Position numbers and translations under genes: made by a program | Shown here: one piece after another, positions 1 to 8,701 of the stretch | Layout: every line of letters starts with the position of its first letter | Position numbering within the stretch: position 1 is the first letter of the stretch | NCBI GenBank assembly: GCA_003552585.1 | Contig: PUNK01000032.1 | Span: 41,996-105,995 of the forward strand | From: Thermoplasmata archaeon | GTDB taxonomy: Archaea > Thermoplasmatota > Thermoplasmata > Halarchaeoplasmatales > Halarchaeoplasmataceae | DNA: 64,000 bases | Direction of reading: 5' to 3' | The notes under the pieces: generated by a model | The model's input: the letters and a program-made list of their open reading frames with translations, nothing else | Told to the model about the DNA's origin: nothing | The model's database searches: none

Positions 1-515
1 AGGACGGGATATGAAGATTCTACGGTAACTATACTATCGCCTAGGTTCCTATCCCCTACTACTTTTTCATCATCAGCTCCAATCTCTTGAGCGTAGGTGA
101 TCTGAGGAATATCAAGCAGTTCGGCGACCCTTGGCCCGATCTGTCCTGAAAATAGATCTAAAGAGGCTTCTCCACAGAGGATAATATCGTAATCACCCAG
201 CTTTTTTATCCCTCCGATTAAAAGCTCGGATACTACATGATAATCGTAATCTTGATCCCACGGGATCAATAAGGCTTCGTCGGCACCCATAGCCAGAAGT
301 TCCTTAACCGTTTCTGTGGCTTCTGAGGGACCTACCATTATTATGGTAACCTTACCTCCTTTTTCATCCCTGACCCTGATCGCTTCTTCAACCGCGTTTT
401 TGTCGATGTCACTTATTTTATTATCCAAACCTTGTAAAACGGGCTTGTTTGTTTTTTTGTCTATCCTTATATCCGTTACATTTACAATTTGTTTTGCACA
501 TACTATTATATTCAA
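1..515 (-). CDS. etfB: Electron transfer flavoprotein beta subunit (3' end beyond window)
   Basis: Beta subunit of the FAD/AMP-binding electron carrier that takes electrons from acyl-CoA dehydrogenases in the cytoplasm. The reading frame begins NIIVCAKQIVNVTDIRID and continues with VVSELLIGGIKKLGDYDII and SGQIGPRVAELLDIP, the standard EtfB order. No ATG lies in this frame; a TTG at 513-515 preceded by GAGGTGG is the best start, giving about 171 codons before the frame leaves the window. It follows the acyl-CoA dehydrogenase stop by 10 bases on the same strand, so the two form an operon, and etfA is expected just outside. Family identity is clear; the start is inferred. Confidence 0.9.
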   Translation of the reverse strand, partial: MNIIVCAKQIVNVTDIRIDKKTNKPVLQGLDNKISDIDKNAVEEAIRVRDEKGGKVTIIMVGPSEATETVKELLAMGADEALLIPWDQDYDYHVVSELLIGGIKKLGDYDIILCGEASLDLFSGQIGPRVAELLDIPQITYAQEIGADDEKVVGDRNLGDSIVTVESSYPV

Positions 516-525
516 ACATACCACC

Positions 526-1668
526 TCATTTAAGAATATCTCTGGATATTACCATCCTTTGTGCTTCGGAAGTACCTTCATAAATTTCTGTTATCTTCGC
601 GTCTCTAAACAATCGTTCGATCTTGTATTCTTTGATGTAACCGTATCCTCCGTGTATCTGAACTCCTTCGACTGCTGCTTCCATAGCCGCCTCTGAAGCG
701 AATAGCTTTGCCATAGCCGCCTCTCTAGAAAATCTACCTCCCTGGTCCTTTGCATGACATGCCCGATACAGTAGAAGCCTAGCAGCATCAATATTGGTAG
801 CCATGTCAGCTAGCTTCCATTGAATTGCCTGGAACTTCGATATCGGTCTGCCGAACTGTTGACGGTTCTTAGAATACTCTATACTCTCTTCCAGCGCCGC
901 TTGTGCTATACCTAGAGCCTGTGCGGCTATACCTAATCTACCGCCATCCAAAGTGGCTAAGGCTATTTTTAAACCATCCCCCTCTTCTCCAAGGAGGTTC
1001 TCTTTCGGAACTCTCATATCTTTGAAGATCAGTTCTGATGTCACCGAACCATGTATGCCGAGTTTTTCGAATATGGCTCCGACCTCGAAACCTTCTGTTT
1101 TTTCTTTATCTACGATGAATGCACTGATACCTTTATGACCAGCGGATTTGTCGGTAATCGCGAACACTATATGTATTTCAGCATCTTTCCCGCTAGTGAT
1201 GAAAGTTTTGGAGCCGTTGATCACATACTCGTCACCATCGAGTTTTGCGGTAGTTTCAAGTGCCCCAAGGTCCGTACCTGCGTTATCTTCTGTAGCTGCA
1301 AATGCACCTATTTTTTCTCCCTTTGCGAGTATCGGTAAAAACTTTTCTTTCTGCGCCTTGGTTCCAAATTCGGTTATAGGCCATGAAACCAGAGAGTTAT
1401 GTACTGATGCGATCACGCCGGTGGATGCACACTCCTTCGATATCTCCTCGATTACAATTGCATAGCTGATTGTATCTAACCCCGCACCTCCATACTCCTG
1501 AGGAACCATCACTGCCAGTAATCCTAGAGGAGCCATTTTTTTAATTATTTCATGTGGGAATTTCTCTTCCTTATCGATCTCTTCTGCAACAGGTGCGATC
1601 TCCTTTTGCGCAAATTCGCGCACCATGTTTTTAATCATCTTTTGTTTGTCTGTGAGTTCGAAATCCAT
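526..1668 (-). CDS. Acyl-CoA dehydrogenase
   Basis: FAD-dependent dehydrogenase that introduces the alpha-beta double bond into an acyl-CoA and passes electrons to ETF. The roughly 380-residue length, the N-terminal helical domain starting MDFELTDKQKMI, the middle FAATEDNAGTD and ITSGKDAEI motifs, and the C-terminal QIHGGYGY and ITEIYEGTSEAQRMV are the standard family pattern; the Glu in IYEGTSE is the catalytic base position of the short-chain (butyryl/SCAD-like) type. I chose the ATG at 1666-1668; a TTG at 1692 would add eight residues but fits the family less well. An AAATTTTAAT box about 25 bases upstream suggests a leaderless transcript. etfB follows directly. Exact chain-length specificity cannot be read from sequence. 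Confidence 0.95.
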   Translation of the reverse strand: MDFELTDKQKMIKNMVREFAQKEIAPVAEEIDKEEKFPHEIIKKMAPLGLLAVMVPQEYGGAGLDTISYAIVIEEISKECASTGVIASVHNSLVSWPITEFGTKAQKEKFLPILAKGEKIGAFAATEDNAGTDLGALETTAKLDGDEYVINGSKTFITSGKDAEIHIVFAITDKSAGHKGISAFIVDKEKTEGFEVGAIFEKLGIHGSVTSELIFKDMRVPKENLLGEEGDGLKIALATLDGGRLGIAAQALGIAQAALEESIEYSKNRQQFGRPISKFQAIQWKLADMATNIDAARLLLYRACHAKDQGGRFSREAAMAKLFASEAAMEAAVEGVQIHGGYGYIKEYKIERLFRDAKITEIYEGTSEAQRMVISRDILK

Positions 1669-1715
1669 AGATAAGGGATATCGCAAAGGCAATTAAAATT
1701 TTCGACCAAGCATTC

Positions 1716-2243
1716 TTAATCGTTTATCTTTTTGAGATTGTCTTTATATCTCCATGAAAATGATCTATACAATTCCTTGTACTCCTTCCACTTATCTTTG
1801 AATTTTTCATCGATTTCCTTGATAACTTTTGCCGGTGTACCAACTGCAACTTTTTCATCAGGTATTTCTGTACCACTGACGACGACCGCACCTTCACCTA
1901 CAACACTCCACTCGCCGATGATCGCAAAATCGCTAATGATCGCTCCCATTCCTATGATCGCCCAGTCTTTGATGATTCCACCATGGATTATAGCTCCGTG
2001 GCCGATGGTGACCCACTCACCTAATACGGTCTCTTCTTCTGGTCTAGCGTGGATGACACAGTTTTCTTGAACATTGGTACTAGCCCCTATATGGATGGTG
2101 CCGTAATCGCCTTTGATCCGTGCTCCCGGACCGATATAACAGTTTTTGCCTATCCTGACATCACCAATTATGTCTGCACTAGAACTAACATAGGAGGATT
2201 CGTGTATACTTGGTTTTCTTCCTTCAAATTCATAGATTGTCAT
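1716..2243 (-). CDS. Gamma-carbonic anhydrase / PaaY-like hexapeptide-repeat protein
   Basis: A 175-residue left-handed beta-helix protein. Repeated hexapeptide turns (for example IIGDVRIGKNCYIG and TIGHGAIIHGGIIKDWAIIG) fill residues 20 to 140, followed by a C-terminal helix. The spaced His residues in VIHAR and GHGAIIHGG occupy the metal-binding positions of the gamma-carbonic anhydrase superfamily. Paralogues named CaiE or PaaY sit next to CoA-thioester catabolic genes, where PaaY acts as a thioesterase, so its position upstream of the acyl-CoA dehydrogenase (23-base to 50-base gap, same strand) fits either carbonic anhydrase or CoA-thioester housekeeping. The substrate is not resolvable from sequence. 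Confidence 0.85.
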   Translation of the reverse strand: MTIYEFEGRKPSIHESSYVSSSADIIGDVRIGKNCYIGPGARIKGDYGTIHIGASTNVQENCVIHARPEEETVLGEWVTIGHGAIIHGGIIKDWAIIGMGAIISDFAIIGEWSVVGEGAVVVSGTEIPDEKVAVGTPAKVIKEIDEKFKDKWKEYKELYRSFSWRYKDNLKKIND

Positions 2244-2307
2244 GGATGAACATTACCATCAAGCTAATAAATAATTTTGTCACATCGATCCGATATCTAC
2301 CGAATAA

Positions 2308-2315
2308 TTTATAAA
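2308..2315 (+). promoter_or_regulatory. TATA box for methylmalonyl-CoA mutase small subunit operon
   Basis: TTTATAAA lies about 45 bases before the chosen ATG at 2356, which predicts a transcript start near 2337 and a short leader holding the GAAGGTG ribosome site at 2343-2349. Inferred by motif only. Confidence 0.5.
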
Positions 2316-2355
2316 CTGACTCATGTTATAATAAATTAAACTGAAGGTGTTCTAT

Positions 2356-2748
2356 ATGGAAAAGAAAATTAGAGTCTTGGTCGCCAAACCGGGGCTTGAT
2401 GGTCACGACAGGGGGGCGAAGATAGTAGCAAGGGCCCTCCGTGATTCAGGGATGGAAGTCATATATACTGGTCTACATCAGACTGCTGAACAGATAGTCG
2501 AAGCGGCTATACAGGAGGATGTTGACGTAATCGGTTTATCACTTTTATCTGGGGCACATATGACCCTTTTTCCAAAGGTTTTAAACCTCCTAAAGGAGAA
2601 TAACGCAGAAGATATAAAGGTGATGGGCGGTGGGATAATTCCCGAAGAGGATGCGGAAAAACTTAGAGAGATGGGGATATCCAAGATTTTTGGCCCGGGC
2701 ACTCCCACCGAAAAGATAGTGCAATACATCCAGAACTCAGTTGAATGA
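2356..2748 (+). CDS. Methylmalonyl-CoA mutase, B12-binding small subunit
   Basis: Stand-alone cobalamin-binding subunit of a split methylmalonyl-CoA mutase, which interconverts (R)-methylmalonyl-CoA and succinyl-CoA. The 130-residue protein carries the B12 signature: DGHDRG (DxHxxG, with the axial-ligand His), then SLLSGAH, then the VMGGGIIP glycine loop, in the usual order and spacing. The ATG at 2356 follows GAAGGTG by six bases; a GTG at 2347 would add three residues but overlaps that ribosome site. The gene overlaps or nearly touches the MeaB gene downstream, while the catalytic large subunit lies convergent at 3707-5377. Split mutases of this layout are typical of archaea. Confidence 0.95.
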   Translation: MEKKIRVLVAKPGLDGHDRGAKIVARALRDSGMEVIYTGLHQTAEQIVEAAIQEDVDVIGLSLLSGAHMTLFPKVLNLLKENNAEDIKVMGGGIIPEEDAEKLREMGISKIFGPGTPTEKIVQYIQNSVE

Positions 2749-2768
2749 AACAACTGAAGGCGATAATT

Positions 2769-3710
2769 ATGGAGATAGTTTCAAAAATATTATCAGGAGA
2801 TAGACGCGCTGTTGCAAGGTTAATGAGTCTTGTTGAGGATAACCAGCCTAACTATACATCTGCTCTAGCTGAATTATATCCTCATACAGGGGAGGCACAT
2901 ATAATAGGGATCACCGGGCCTCCGGGTTCTGGTAAAAGTACACTTGTAGATAAACTCACTCTAGAGTTCAGAAAAAGAGGAAAAACCGTCGGCATCATAG
3001 CAGTAGACCCAACTTCACCTTTTACGGGTGGAGCTCTATTAGGTGATCGTGTGAGAATGAGCGATATCGCACTAGATAAGGGTGTTTTTATAAGAAGTAT
3101 GGGAACTAGAGGACACCTCGGAGGGCTATCTACTAAGACTAACGATCTTATAAAGATACTTGACGCCTTCGGTAAAGACATAATATTGGTGGAAACCGTG
3201 GGTACAGGTCAATCCGAGGTGGAGATAGTTAAAACTGCTCATACTACCCTTATAGTTGAAGTGCCTGGATTAGGTGACGATATACAGACTATAAAGGCTG
3301 GTATCTTTGAGATAGGCGACATATTCGTGGTTAATAAATCCGATCGAGAAGGTGCTGACAACACATTTAGAGAATTAGAAACCATGCTAGATATGAATAA
3401 ATCAGAAGGATGGAAGATACCTATCGTCAAAACTGTAGCTACAAGTGGAAAAGGTATCATCCCCCTTGTGGATATTATAGAATCTCATCTTCAATACATG
3501 CACGAAACCGGTAAATTTCAAGAATTAAAAAAGCAAAAAATCAAAGACGAATTCATGGGGATCGTGACGGATAATATAAATTCATATATAAGAAATCGCA
3601 GTTCAGAAGACGATATAGACGCCCTCGTTGAGAAGATAATCAACTATGAGTTGGATCCTTATACAGCAGCTGAAAGAATTATGAATAGTCTCAAGAACAC
3701 ATCAAATTAG
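2769..3710 (+). CDS. meaB: MeaB/ArgK-type GTPase chaperone of methylmalonyl-CoA mutase
   Basis: G3E-family GTPase that gates cofactor loading and protects methylmalonyl-CoA mutase from inactivation. The protein has the P-loop GPPGSGKST near residue 38, the base-I region with [15 protein letters not shown], the [12 protein letters not shown] switch, and the NKSD guanine-recognition motif, all normal for MeaB, plus a C-terminal helical dimer arm. An ATG at 2745 overlaps the stop of the small-subunit gene (ATGA), but ATG 2769 has a GAAGG site eight bases upstream and matches the usual family N-terminus ([16 protein letters not shown]). Its stop is TAG and overlaps the end of the convergent large-subunit gene by four bases. 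Confidence 0.95.
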   Translation: MEIVSKILSGDRRAVARLMSLVEDNQPNYTSALAELYPHTGEAHIIGITGPPGSGKSTLVDKLTLEFRKRGKTVGIIAVDPTSPFTGGALLGDRVRMSDIALDKGVFIRSMGTRGHLGGLSTKTNDLIKILDAFGKDIILVETVGTGQSEVEIVKTAHTTLIVEVPGLGDDIQTIKAGIFEIGDIFVVNKSDREGADNTFRELETMLDMNKSEGWKIPIVKTVATSGKGIIPLVDIIESHLQYMHETGKFQELKKQKIKDEFMGIVTDNINSYIRNRSSEDDIDALVEKIINYELDPYTAAERIMNSLKNTSN

Positions 3711-5377
3711 TATATTATCGGTTCGTCATACTCTCCGAATACCTCTCTGAATACGTCGGTGATTTCTCCCAAAGTTGCATATGCCTTTGCGCACTCTAAA
3801 ATTACTGGCATTGTGTTCTCATCGCTTTGAGCGGTGCTTCTAAGGAGTTCCAGTTTTTCCTCTACTTTAGAATTGTTCCTTTCAGCTCTTAACTTCTCCA
3901 ATCTCCTTCTCTGCTTTCTTTCACCCTCCGGATCCATCCTTAAAATCGGAATCTCGGGAGATTCGTCCAGTTCGAATTCGTTTACTCCCACCACCAACCT
4001 CTTTTTTTCATCGATCTCTTTCTGGTATTTGGCCGCCGCATCGGCGATTTCCTTTTGGAAGAAACCTTTCTTGATCGATGGTATCACACCTCCTAAACTT
4101 TCGATCTTATCAAAGTATTTGTAAGTCTCTTCCTCCATATGATCGGTTAACCATTCGACATGGTAAGAACCTCCCAGAGGATCTATGGTATTGGCCACTC
4201 CACTTTCATGAGCCAGTACTTGTTGGGTTCTCAATGCGAGTCTTACCGCTTTTTTGGATGGGAGAGCTAAGGCCTCGTCCATCGAGTTGGTATGCAGTGA
4301 TTGTGTTCCACCTAGCACCGCAGCTAGTGCTTGGATCGCCACTCTTACAAGGTTAACTTCAGGTTGCTGGGCCGTTAGTGCACAACCGGCGGTCTGTGTG
4401 TGAAATCTCATCCAGCAAGAACGACTCTTCTTCGCTCCAAAGGTTTCTTTCATCTCCCTGGCCCATATCCTTCTAGCTGCACGGTACTTGGCGATCTCTT
4501 CAAATAGATCGTTGTGTGCGTTGAAAAAGAAAGAGAGTCTAGGAGCGAACTCGTCGATATCTAAGCCCCTCTCCATACCGTGTTTCACATATTCAAGACC
4601 ATCTGCCAACGTGAAGGCCAACTCTTGAACAGCCGTGGATCCGGCTTCCCTTATATGATAACCCGAAATAGATATAGTATTCCATTTAGGAACGTGTTTA
4701 GATCCATACTCGAAAGTATCCACTATCAAACGCATCGATGGATCAGGTGGAAAGATGTATGACTTCTGCGCAATGTATTCCTTTAAAATATCATTCTGTA
4801 TGGTCCCTCGAAGTTCTTCTTTAGGTACTCCCTTCTTTTCGGCCATAGCTATATAGAATGCCCATAATACAGATGCGGGACCGTTGATCGTCATAGAGGT
4901 ACTTATCTCTGCAGGGTCGATGCCTTTGAACAATATCTCCATGTCCTTCAACGATGAGATACCAACCCCGCATTTACCGAACTCCCCTTCTGCTAATGGG
5001 TGATCTGTATCATATCCGTACAGGGTGGGATAGTCGAACGCAATAGATAAACCTGTTTCACCGTGGTTTATCAAGTACTTAAATCGTTCATTTGTTTCTT
5101 CAGCGGTACCAAAACCTGAGAACTGTCTCATAGTCCAAAGTTTTCCTCGGTACATGGTCGGATGGACCCCCCGGGTGTAAGGATATCGTCCGGGGAATCC
5201 CAATTTTTCCAGGTAATCAAAATCATCTAAATCATCAGGGGCATACAACCTATCTATGGGCATTGAAGAAGTTGTGATGAATTCGTCCTCACGCTCAGGC
5301 CACTTTTTTAAAGTAGGCTTCAAACGTTCTTTTTCCCATTTCTTTTTTTCTTCTTTTACCTTTTTCGTTTCATGCAT
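3707..5377 (-). CDS. Methylmalonyl-CoA mutase, catalytic large subunit
   Basis: The 556-residue TIM-barrel subunit that binds the CoA ester. It shows [19 protein letters not shown] and [14 protein letters not shown] near residue 90, [13 protein letters not shown], a [11 protein letters not shown] segment and the [17 protein letters not shown] segment, all hallmarks of the large chain. There is no fused B12 domain: that domain is encoded separately at 2356-2748. The start ATG has AGGTTGAT upstream. The cobalamin adenosyltransferase gene ends 15 bases before it on the same strand, so enzyme and cofactor maker are probably co-transcribed. Role: propionyl-CoA or branched amino-acid carbon entering succinyl-CoA, or the reverse. 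Isobutyryl-CoA mutase is a conceivable alternative but the active-site signature fits methylmalonyl-CoA. Confidence 0.95.
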   Translation of the reverse strand: MHETKKVKEEKKKWEKERLKPTLKKWPEREDEFITTSSMPIDRLYAPDDLDDFDYLEKLGFPGRYPYTRGVHPTMYRGKLWTMRQFSGFGTAEETNERFKYLINHGETGLSIAFDYPTLYGYDTDHPLAEGEFGKCGVGISSLKDMEILFKGIDPAEISTSMTINGPASVLWAFYIAMAEKKGVPKEELRGTIQNDILKEYIAQKSYIFPPDPSMRLIVDTFEYGSKHVPKWNTISISGYHIREAGSTAVQELAFTLADGLEYVKHGMERGLDIDEFAPRLSFFFNAHNDLFEEIAKYRAARRIWAREMKETFGAKKSRSCWMRFHTQTAGCALTAQQPEVNLVRVAIQALAAVLGGTQSLHTNSMDEALALPSKKAVRLALRTQQVLAHESGVANTIDPLGGSYHVEWLTDHMEEETYKYFDKIESLGGVIPSIKKGFFQKEIADAAAKYQKEIDEKKRLVVGVNEFELDESPEIPILRMDPEGERKQRRRLEKLRAERNNSKVEEKLELLRSTAQSDENTMPVILECAKAYATLGEITDVFREVFGEYDEPIIY

Positions 5378-5392
5378 GAAATCAACCTCTGT

Positions 5393-5935
5393 TCAATATT
5401 CGATACCTTCTCGTCCTTCGACACCAACCATATAAGGATGTTTGACATCCGCCATCACCGTGACCAGATCTGCTAGATTGATCAAACCTGGAGATGCGTT
5501 CCTTCCAGTCAATACTATTTCGACATGAGGAGGGCGTTTTTCTATCACATCTATCACTTCCTCCTCAGAGAGTAGGTTAAAGTCCAGTGCCATGTTCATC
5601 TCGTCAAGTACTACAATATCATAGTCCCCTGATACTATAACTTCTTTAGCCCTCTCCAATCCCTCCATCGCAAGGTCTATATCGATCTTTTCAGGGTTTT
5701 CTTTATTAACAAAATCCGGACGTCCATACTGTTCGATCTCAACATTTGGTAAGTTCAAGATTGCATTAAGTTCTCCATATTTGATCTGACCTTTCATGAA
5801 TTGGATGACAATAGATTTTTGTCCTTTTCCGGAAGCTCTGAGTACAAGCCCAAGAGCAGCGGTAGTTTTACCCTTACCTGTCCCAGTATAGACCTGAACT
5901 AGTCCCTTTCTCTTTTTATCCTCCAAATTAAACAC
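5393..5935 (-). CDS. cobA: Cob(I)alamin adenosyltransferase, CobA/CobO type
   Basis: Transfers the adenosyl group of ATP to cob(I)alamin, making the adenosylcobalamin cofactor of methylmalonyl-CoA mutase. A P-loop VYTGTGKGKTTAALG near the N-terminus, IQFMKG, VLDEMNMALDF and TGRNASPGL follow the CobO order, and the C-terminus ends in the typical GIEY. No ATG is available: the GTG at 5933-5935 sits about 25 bases after a CATATAAG box and would be leaderless; a TTG at 5926 and an upstream TTG at 5977 are alternatives. The large mutase subunit follows 15 bases downstream, a functional link that supports the assignment. Confidence 0.9.
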   Translation of the reverse strand: MFNLEDKKRKGLVQVYTGTGKGKTTAALGLVLRASGKGQKSIVIQFMKGQIKYGELNAILNLPNVEIEQYGRPDFVNKENPEKIDIDLAMEGLERAKEVIVSGDYDIVVLDEMNMALDFNLLSEEEVIDVIEKRPPHVEIVLTGRNASPGLINLADLVTVMADVKHPYMVGVEGREGIEY

Positions 5936-6048
5936 CCGAACTACACTTATATGTATTCCATATGCGTAATATTTCAAGATCGACTTAAGTTGTTTCTAAG
6001 AAATAGGAAAAGTATATTAATAAGTTTTGTAACCACCATATTGATACC

Positions 6049-7722
6049 ATGTCTGCAAAAGGGAACCAATACGAATACGAAAAGGTAAAGAAAAATTTCG
6101 AATGGGATGTGCCAGAGCATTACAATTTTGCTTTCGATGAGGTGGACCGGCAGGCGGATATCCATCCTGAGAAGGTCGCCTTGATATCGATAGATGATTC
6201 GGGAGAAAACGTCGAAAAACACAGCTTTGGTGAGTTAAAAGATCTCTCTAATAAATTTGCCAACGGATTGAGAGAGATGGGTATTAGAAAGGGAGATCGT
6301 GCTATGTTGCTGGTACATAGAGTCCCAGAATGGTACATCGCCATACTGGGTATGTTCAAACTAGGTGTTATCCCGATACCGACACCTAATCTATCAGTGC
6401 CAAAGGATATTCAATATCGTGTGAAAGAGGCGAAGGCAAACACCATCGTTACAGACATGCCTAATCACAGCAAAGTGGACGAAGTGAGAGATAAACTTCC
6501 GTCGTTGAAAAACTTTATTTTGATAGGCGGAAGTGCTGAGGATTGGACCCCCTATTCAGAGATGATGGAAGACGTTTCAGATGATTTCGATAGAGATTCT
6601 GTGGAAAAAACAAAAAGCGACGAACCCATGTTGATCTATTTTACATCAGGAACCACGTCTTATCCAAAAATGGTTCTACACTCTCATGCGTATCCCATCG
6701 GTCATACTGTTACCGCTAAATACGTCCAAAATCTTAGACCCGAAGACACGATATGGGTCATAGCAGACAATGGTTGGGCCAAGACCGCATGGGGTAAACT
6801 ATTCGGCCAATGGATAGTGGGAGCTACAGTAGTTCAACAAAATATTACCGGTAGATTCAGTGCTGAAAAAACCCTACAGATATTGCAAGACCACAGTATA
6901 ACAGTTTTCTGTGCACCGCCTACTATATACAAGATGATGATCAACTTAGATGTGGATAAATACGATCTCAGCTCCTTAAAGCACACGTTGAGTGCCGGAG
7001 AGCCTTTGAATCCAGATGTGATAGACAAATGGGAGGAATACACAGGACTACGCATCTACGATTACTACGGACAGACGGAAAGCGTTGCTTTAGTTGCAAA
7101 CTATCCATGTATGGATGTAAAAGCTGGTTCAATGGGTAAACCGACTCCAGGGCACGTTGTAGATATTGTCGACGATGAAGGTAACATCTTACCTGATGGA
7201 GAAGAAGGACATATCGCTGTGAAAGTAAAGCCTGAAAAACCACCAGGAATATTCAAAGAGTATTGGAAGGATACCGAAAAGACTAAAGAGGTCTTTCATG
7301 GGGATTGGTATTACACAGGCGATAAAGCTTACAAAGATGAAGATGGCTACTTCTGGTTCGTAGGCCGGGCAGATGATGTAATCAAAGCTTCAGGATACCG
7401 GATTGGTCCCTTTGAAGTTGAAAGCGCTCTCCAGGAACATCCCGCAGTTCAAGAAAATGCAGTGATCGGCGCACCCCATGAAATTCGAGGAAAGATTGTC
7501 AAAGCTTATGTTATATTAAACAAAGGTTTTGAGGCCTCAGATGAACTTGTAAAAGAACTCCAAGACCACGTGAAGAAGGTAACTGCACCATACAAGTACC
7601 CACGTCAAATAGAGTTCGTTGATGAGTTACCAAAAACAATCAGTGGAAAGATACGCCGTACAGAACTGAGGGATAGAGCAGAAAAAGAGTACTTGGAAGA
7701 GCACACTAGTTTACCCTACTGA
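6049..7722 (+). CDS. Acyl-CoA synthetase, AMP-forming (medium-chain/acetyl-CoA synthetase family)
   Basis: Activates a carboxylic acid to its acyl-CoA through an acyl-adenylate. The 557-residue protein has the adenylation P-loop YFTSGTTSYPKM near residue 198, the YYGQTES motif, YTGDKAYKDEDGYFWFVGR with the hinge, DDVIKASGYRIGPFEVE, and a C-terminal SGKIRR whose Lys is the adenylation residue. The pattern matches medium-chain acyl-CoA synthetases (MACS) rather than acetate-specific Acs, which is longer. TATATTAA about 30 bases before the ATG indicates a near-leaderless transcript. It would feed substrates to the acyl-CoA dehydrogenase or methylmalonyl-CoA branch nearby. Chain-length preference is unknown. 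Confidence 0.93.
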   Translation: MSAKGNQYEYEKVKKNFEWDVPEHYNFAFDEVDRQADIHPEKVALISIDDSGENVEKHSFGELKDLSNKFANGLREMGIRKGDRAMLLVHRVPEWYIAILGMFKLGVIPIPTPNLSVPKDIQYRVKEAKANTIVTDMPNHSKVDEVRDKLPSLKNFILIGGSAEDWTPYSEMMEDVSDDFDRDSVEKTKSDEPMLIYFTSGTTSYPKMVLHSHAYPIGHTVTAKYVQNLRPEDTIWVIADNGWAKTAWGKLFGQWIVGATVVQQNITGRFSAEKTLQILQDHSITVFCAPPTIYKMMINLDVDKYDLSSLKHTLSAGEPLNPDVIDKWEEYTGLRIYDYYGQTESVALVANYPCMDVKAGSMGKPTPGHVVDIVDDEGNILPDGEEGHIAVKVKPEKPPGIFKEYWKDTEKTKEVFHGDWYYTGDKAYKDEDGYFWFVGRADDVIKASGYRIGPFEVESALQEHPAVQENAVIGAPHEIRGKIVKAYVILNKGFEASDELVKELQDHVKKVTAPYKYPRQIEFVDELPKTISGKIRRTELRDRAEKEYLEEHTSLPY

Positions 7723-7737
7723 GGGATAAAACCCTTT

Positions 7738-8241
7738 TTATTTCTTCTTTTTTCTACCGAACTTTTGCCAATGTACCAATTCATCTATATTTTTCTTTAC
7801 AGGTGAGAGCCCTTCTTCAGCGGGATGGCCTACAGTCATGCAAATGGTAATGTCGTATCTATCGGGAACCTCCAACTTTTTCCTCATTCCCTCAGGATCA
7901 AAAGCACCTATCCAGCATGTACCCAAACCCAAAGATACTGCAGCAAGCGAAAGATGATCGAGTGCAATTACGAGGTCGAGTTTAGCCCATTTTTCGTCCT
8001 CGGTAAGACCTACGAGTAAAGCACCTGCATCAGCAACGAAACCTTGATCCCTGCAAAGATGAACCATGTTCATTAGCTTCCTCTTTTCCGTAATAACTAT
8101 GAATTTCCAAGGTTGCAGATTTTTGGCGGAGGGAGCATCTCGAGCTGCTTTCAGTAATTTCTCCATCTTTACATCTGATATGTTTTTGCCGGTATAATTT
8201 CTGACACTTCTACGAGCTTTTATTGCTTTGAATACATCCAT
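7738..8241 (-). CDS. Nitroreductase-family FMN protein
   Basis: A 167-residue flavin-dependent NAD(P)H oxidoreductase of the nitroreductase superfamily. The N-terminal RRSVRNYT and APSAKNLQPWKFIV segments form the phosphate and flavin-binding surface, and the later LGTCWIGAFDPEG and VGHPAEEG motifs are characteristic. The physiological substrate cannot be deduced; related archaeal proteins reduce quinones, nitro compounds or act in F420/FMN metabolism. The ATG has AGGTGGA upstream. It is convergent with the acyl-CoA synthetase gene, ending 15 bases from it, and is not clearly part of the mevalonate operon that lies upstream on the same strand. Confidence 0.9.
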   Translation of the reverse strand: MDVFKAIKARRSVRNYTGKNISDVKMEKLLKAARDAPSAKNLQPWKFIVITEKRKLMNMVHLCRDQGFVADAGALLVGLTEDEKWAKLDLVIALDHLSLAAVSLGLGTCWIGAFDPEGMRKKLEVPDRYDITICMTVGHPAEEGLSPVKKNIDELVHWQKFGRKKKK

Positions 8242-8299
8242 CTATTCCACCTGACTAATAAGTTCGGTATGGAAACTCACGATTTAAGTTTTGGTTTCT

Positions 8300-8701
8300 T
8301 TATCTCGTAGGGCGAAATTTGTAACCGTAATAAATTATACCAGAAGGACTCTCTTCCCCTAAACGTCTAATAGTAACTTCTACTTCCATACCTGGTTCCA
8401 CGTCCTCATATTCTACATCCACTAATTGGCCAGTCATCCTTACATCTTCATCCATCTCAACTATGACCATGATGTAAGGCACCATCATCTTGTAATCTTC
8501 CATAGGTTCGTGTACCTGGGTATATGTAACAACCTTACCTTTTCCTCCTAGCTCGTATTCGTTCAAATTTCCGATGCTACCCCTTCTACAGTGAGGACAG
8601 ACCTCTCGTGGTGGAAAATAAACCCTTCCACATGGTTCACATTCAACACCGATACCCTGATACCTTTGCCTTATTTCTCGCCAAAGTCTTGGTATATTCA
8701 T
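8300..8701 (-). CDS. DUF35 / OB-fold and zinc-ribbon acyl-CoA-binding protein
   Basis: A 133-residue DUF35 protein with an N-terminal rubredoxin-like zinc ribbon (CEPCGRVYFPPREVCPHC, two CxxC pairs) and a C-terminal OB fold. In methanogenic archaea the equivalent protein joins the acetoacetyl-CoA thiolase to HMG-CoA synthase and shuttles the CoA intermediate between them (established knowledge of that complex). Here it begins directly after the thiolase stop (TGA-ATG), the last gene of the regulator/HMG-CoA synthase/thiolase/DUF35 set, so the same role is likely. Confidence 0.93.
   Translation of the reverse strand: MNIPRLWREIRQRYQGIGVECEPCGRVYFPPREVCPHCRRGSIGNLNEYELGGKGKVVTYTQVHEPMEDYKMMVPYIMVIVEMDEDVRMTGQLVDVEYEDVEPGMEVEVTIRRLGEESPSGIIYYGYKFRPTR

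Noticed and set aside
316..696. Long plus-strand frame across etfB and the acyl-CoA dehydrogenase end
   Set aside because: It is antisense to two clearly recognised genes and has no family resemblance.
3708..3730. Readthrough extension of MeaB beyond its TAG
   Set aside because: The following open frame is the antisense of the convergent mutase gene, and MeaB already has its full family length.
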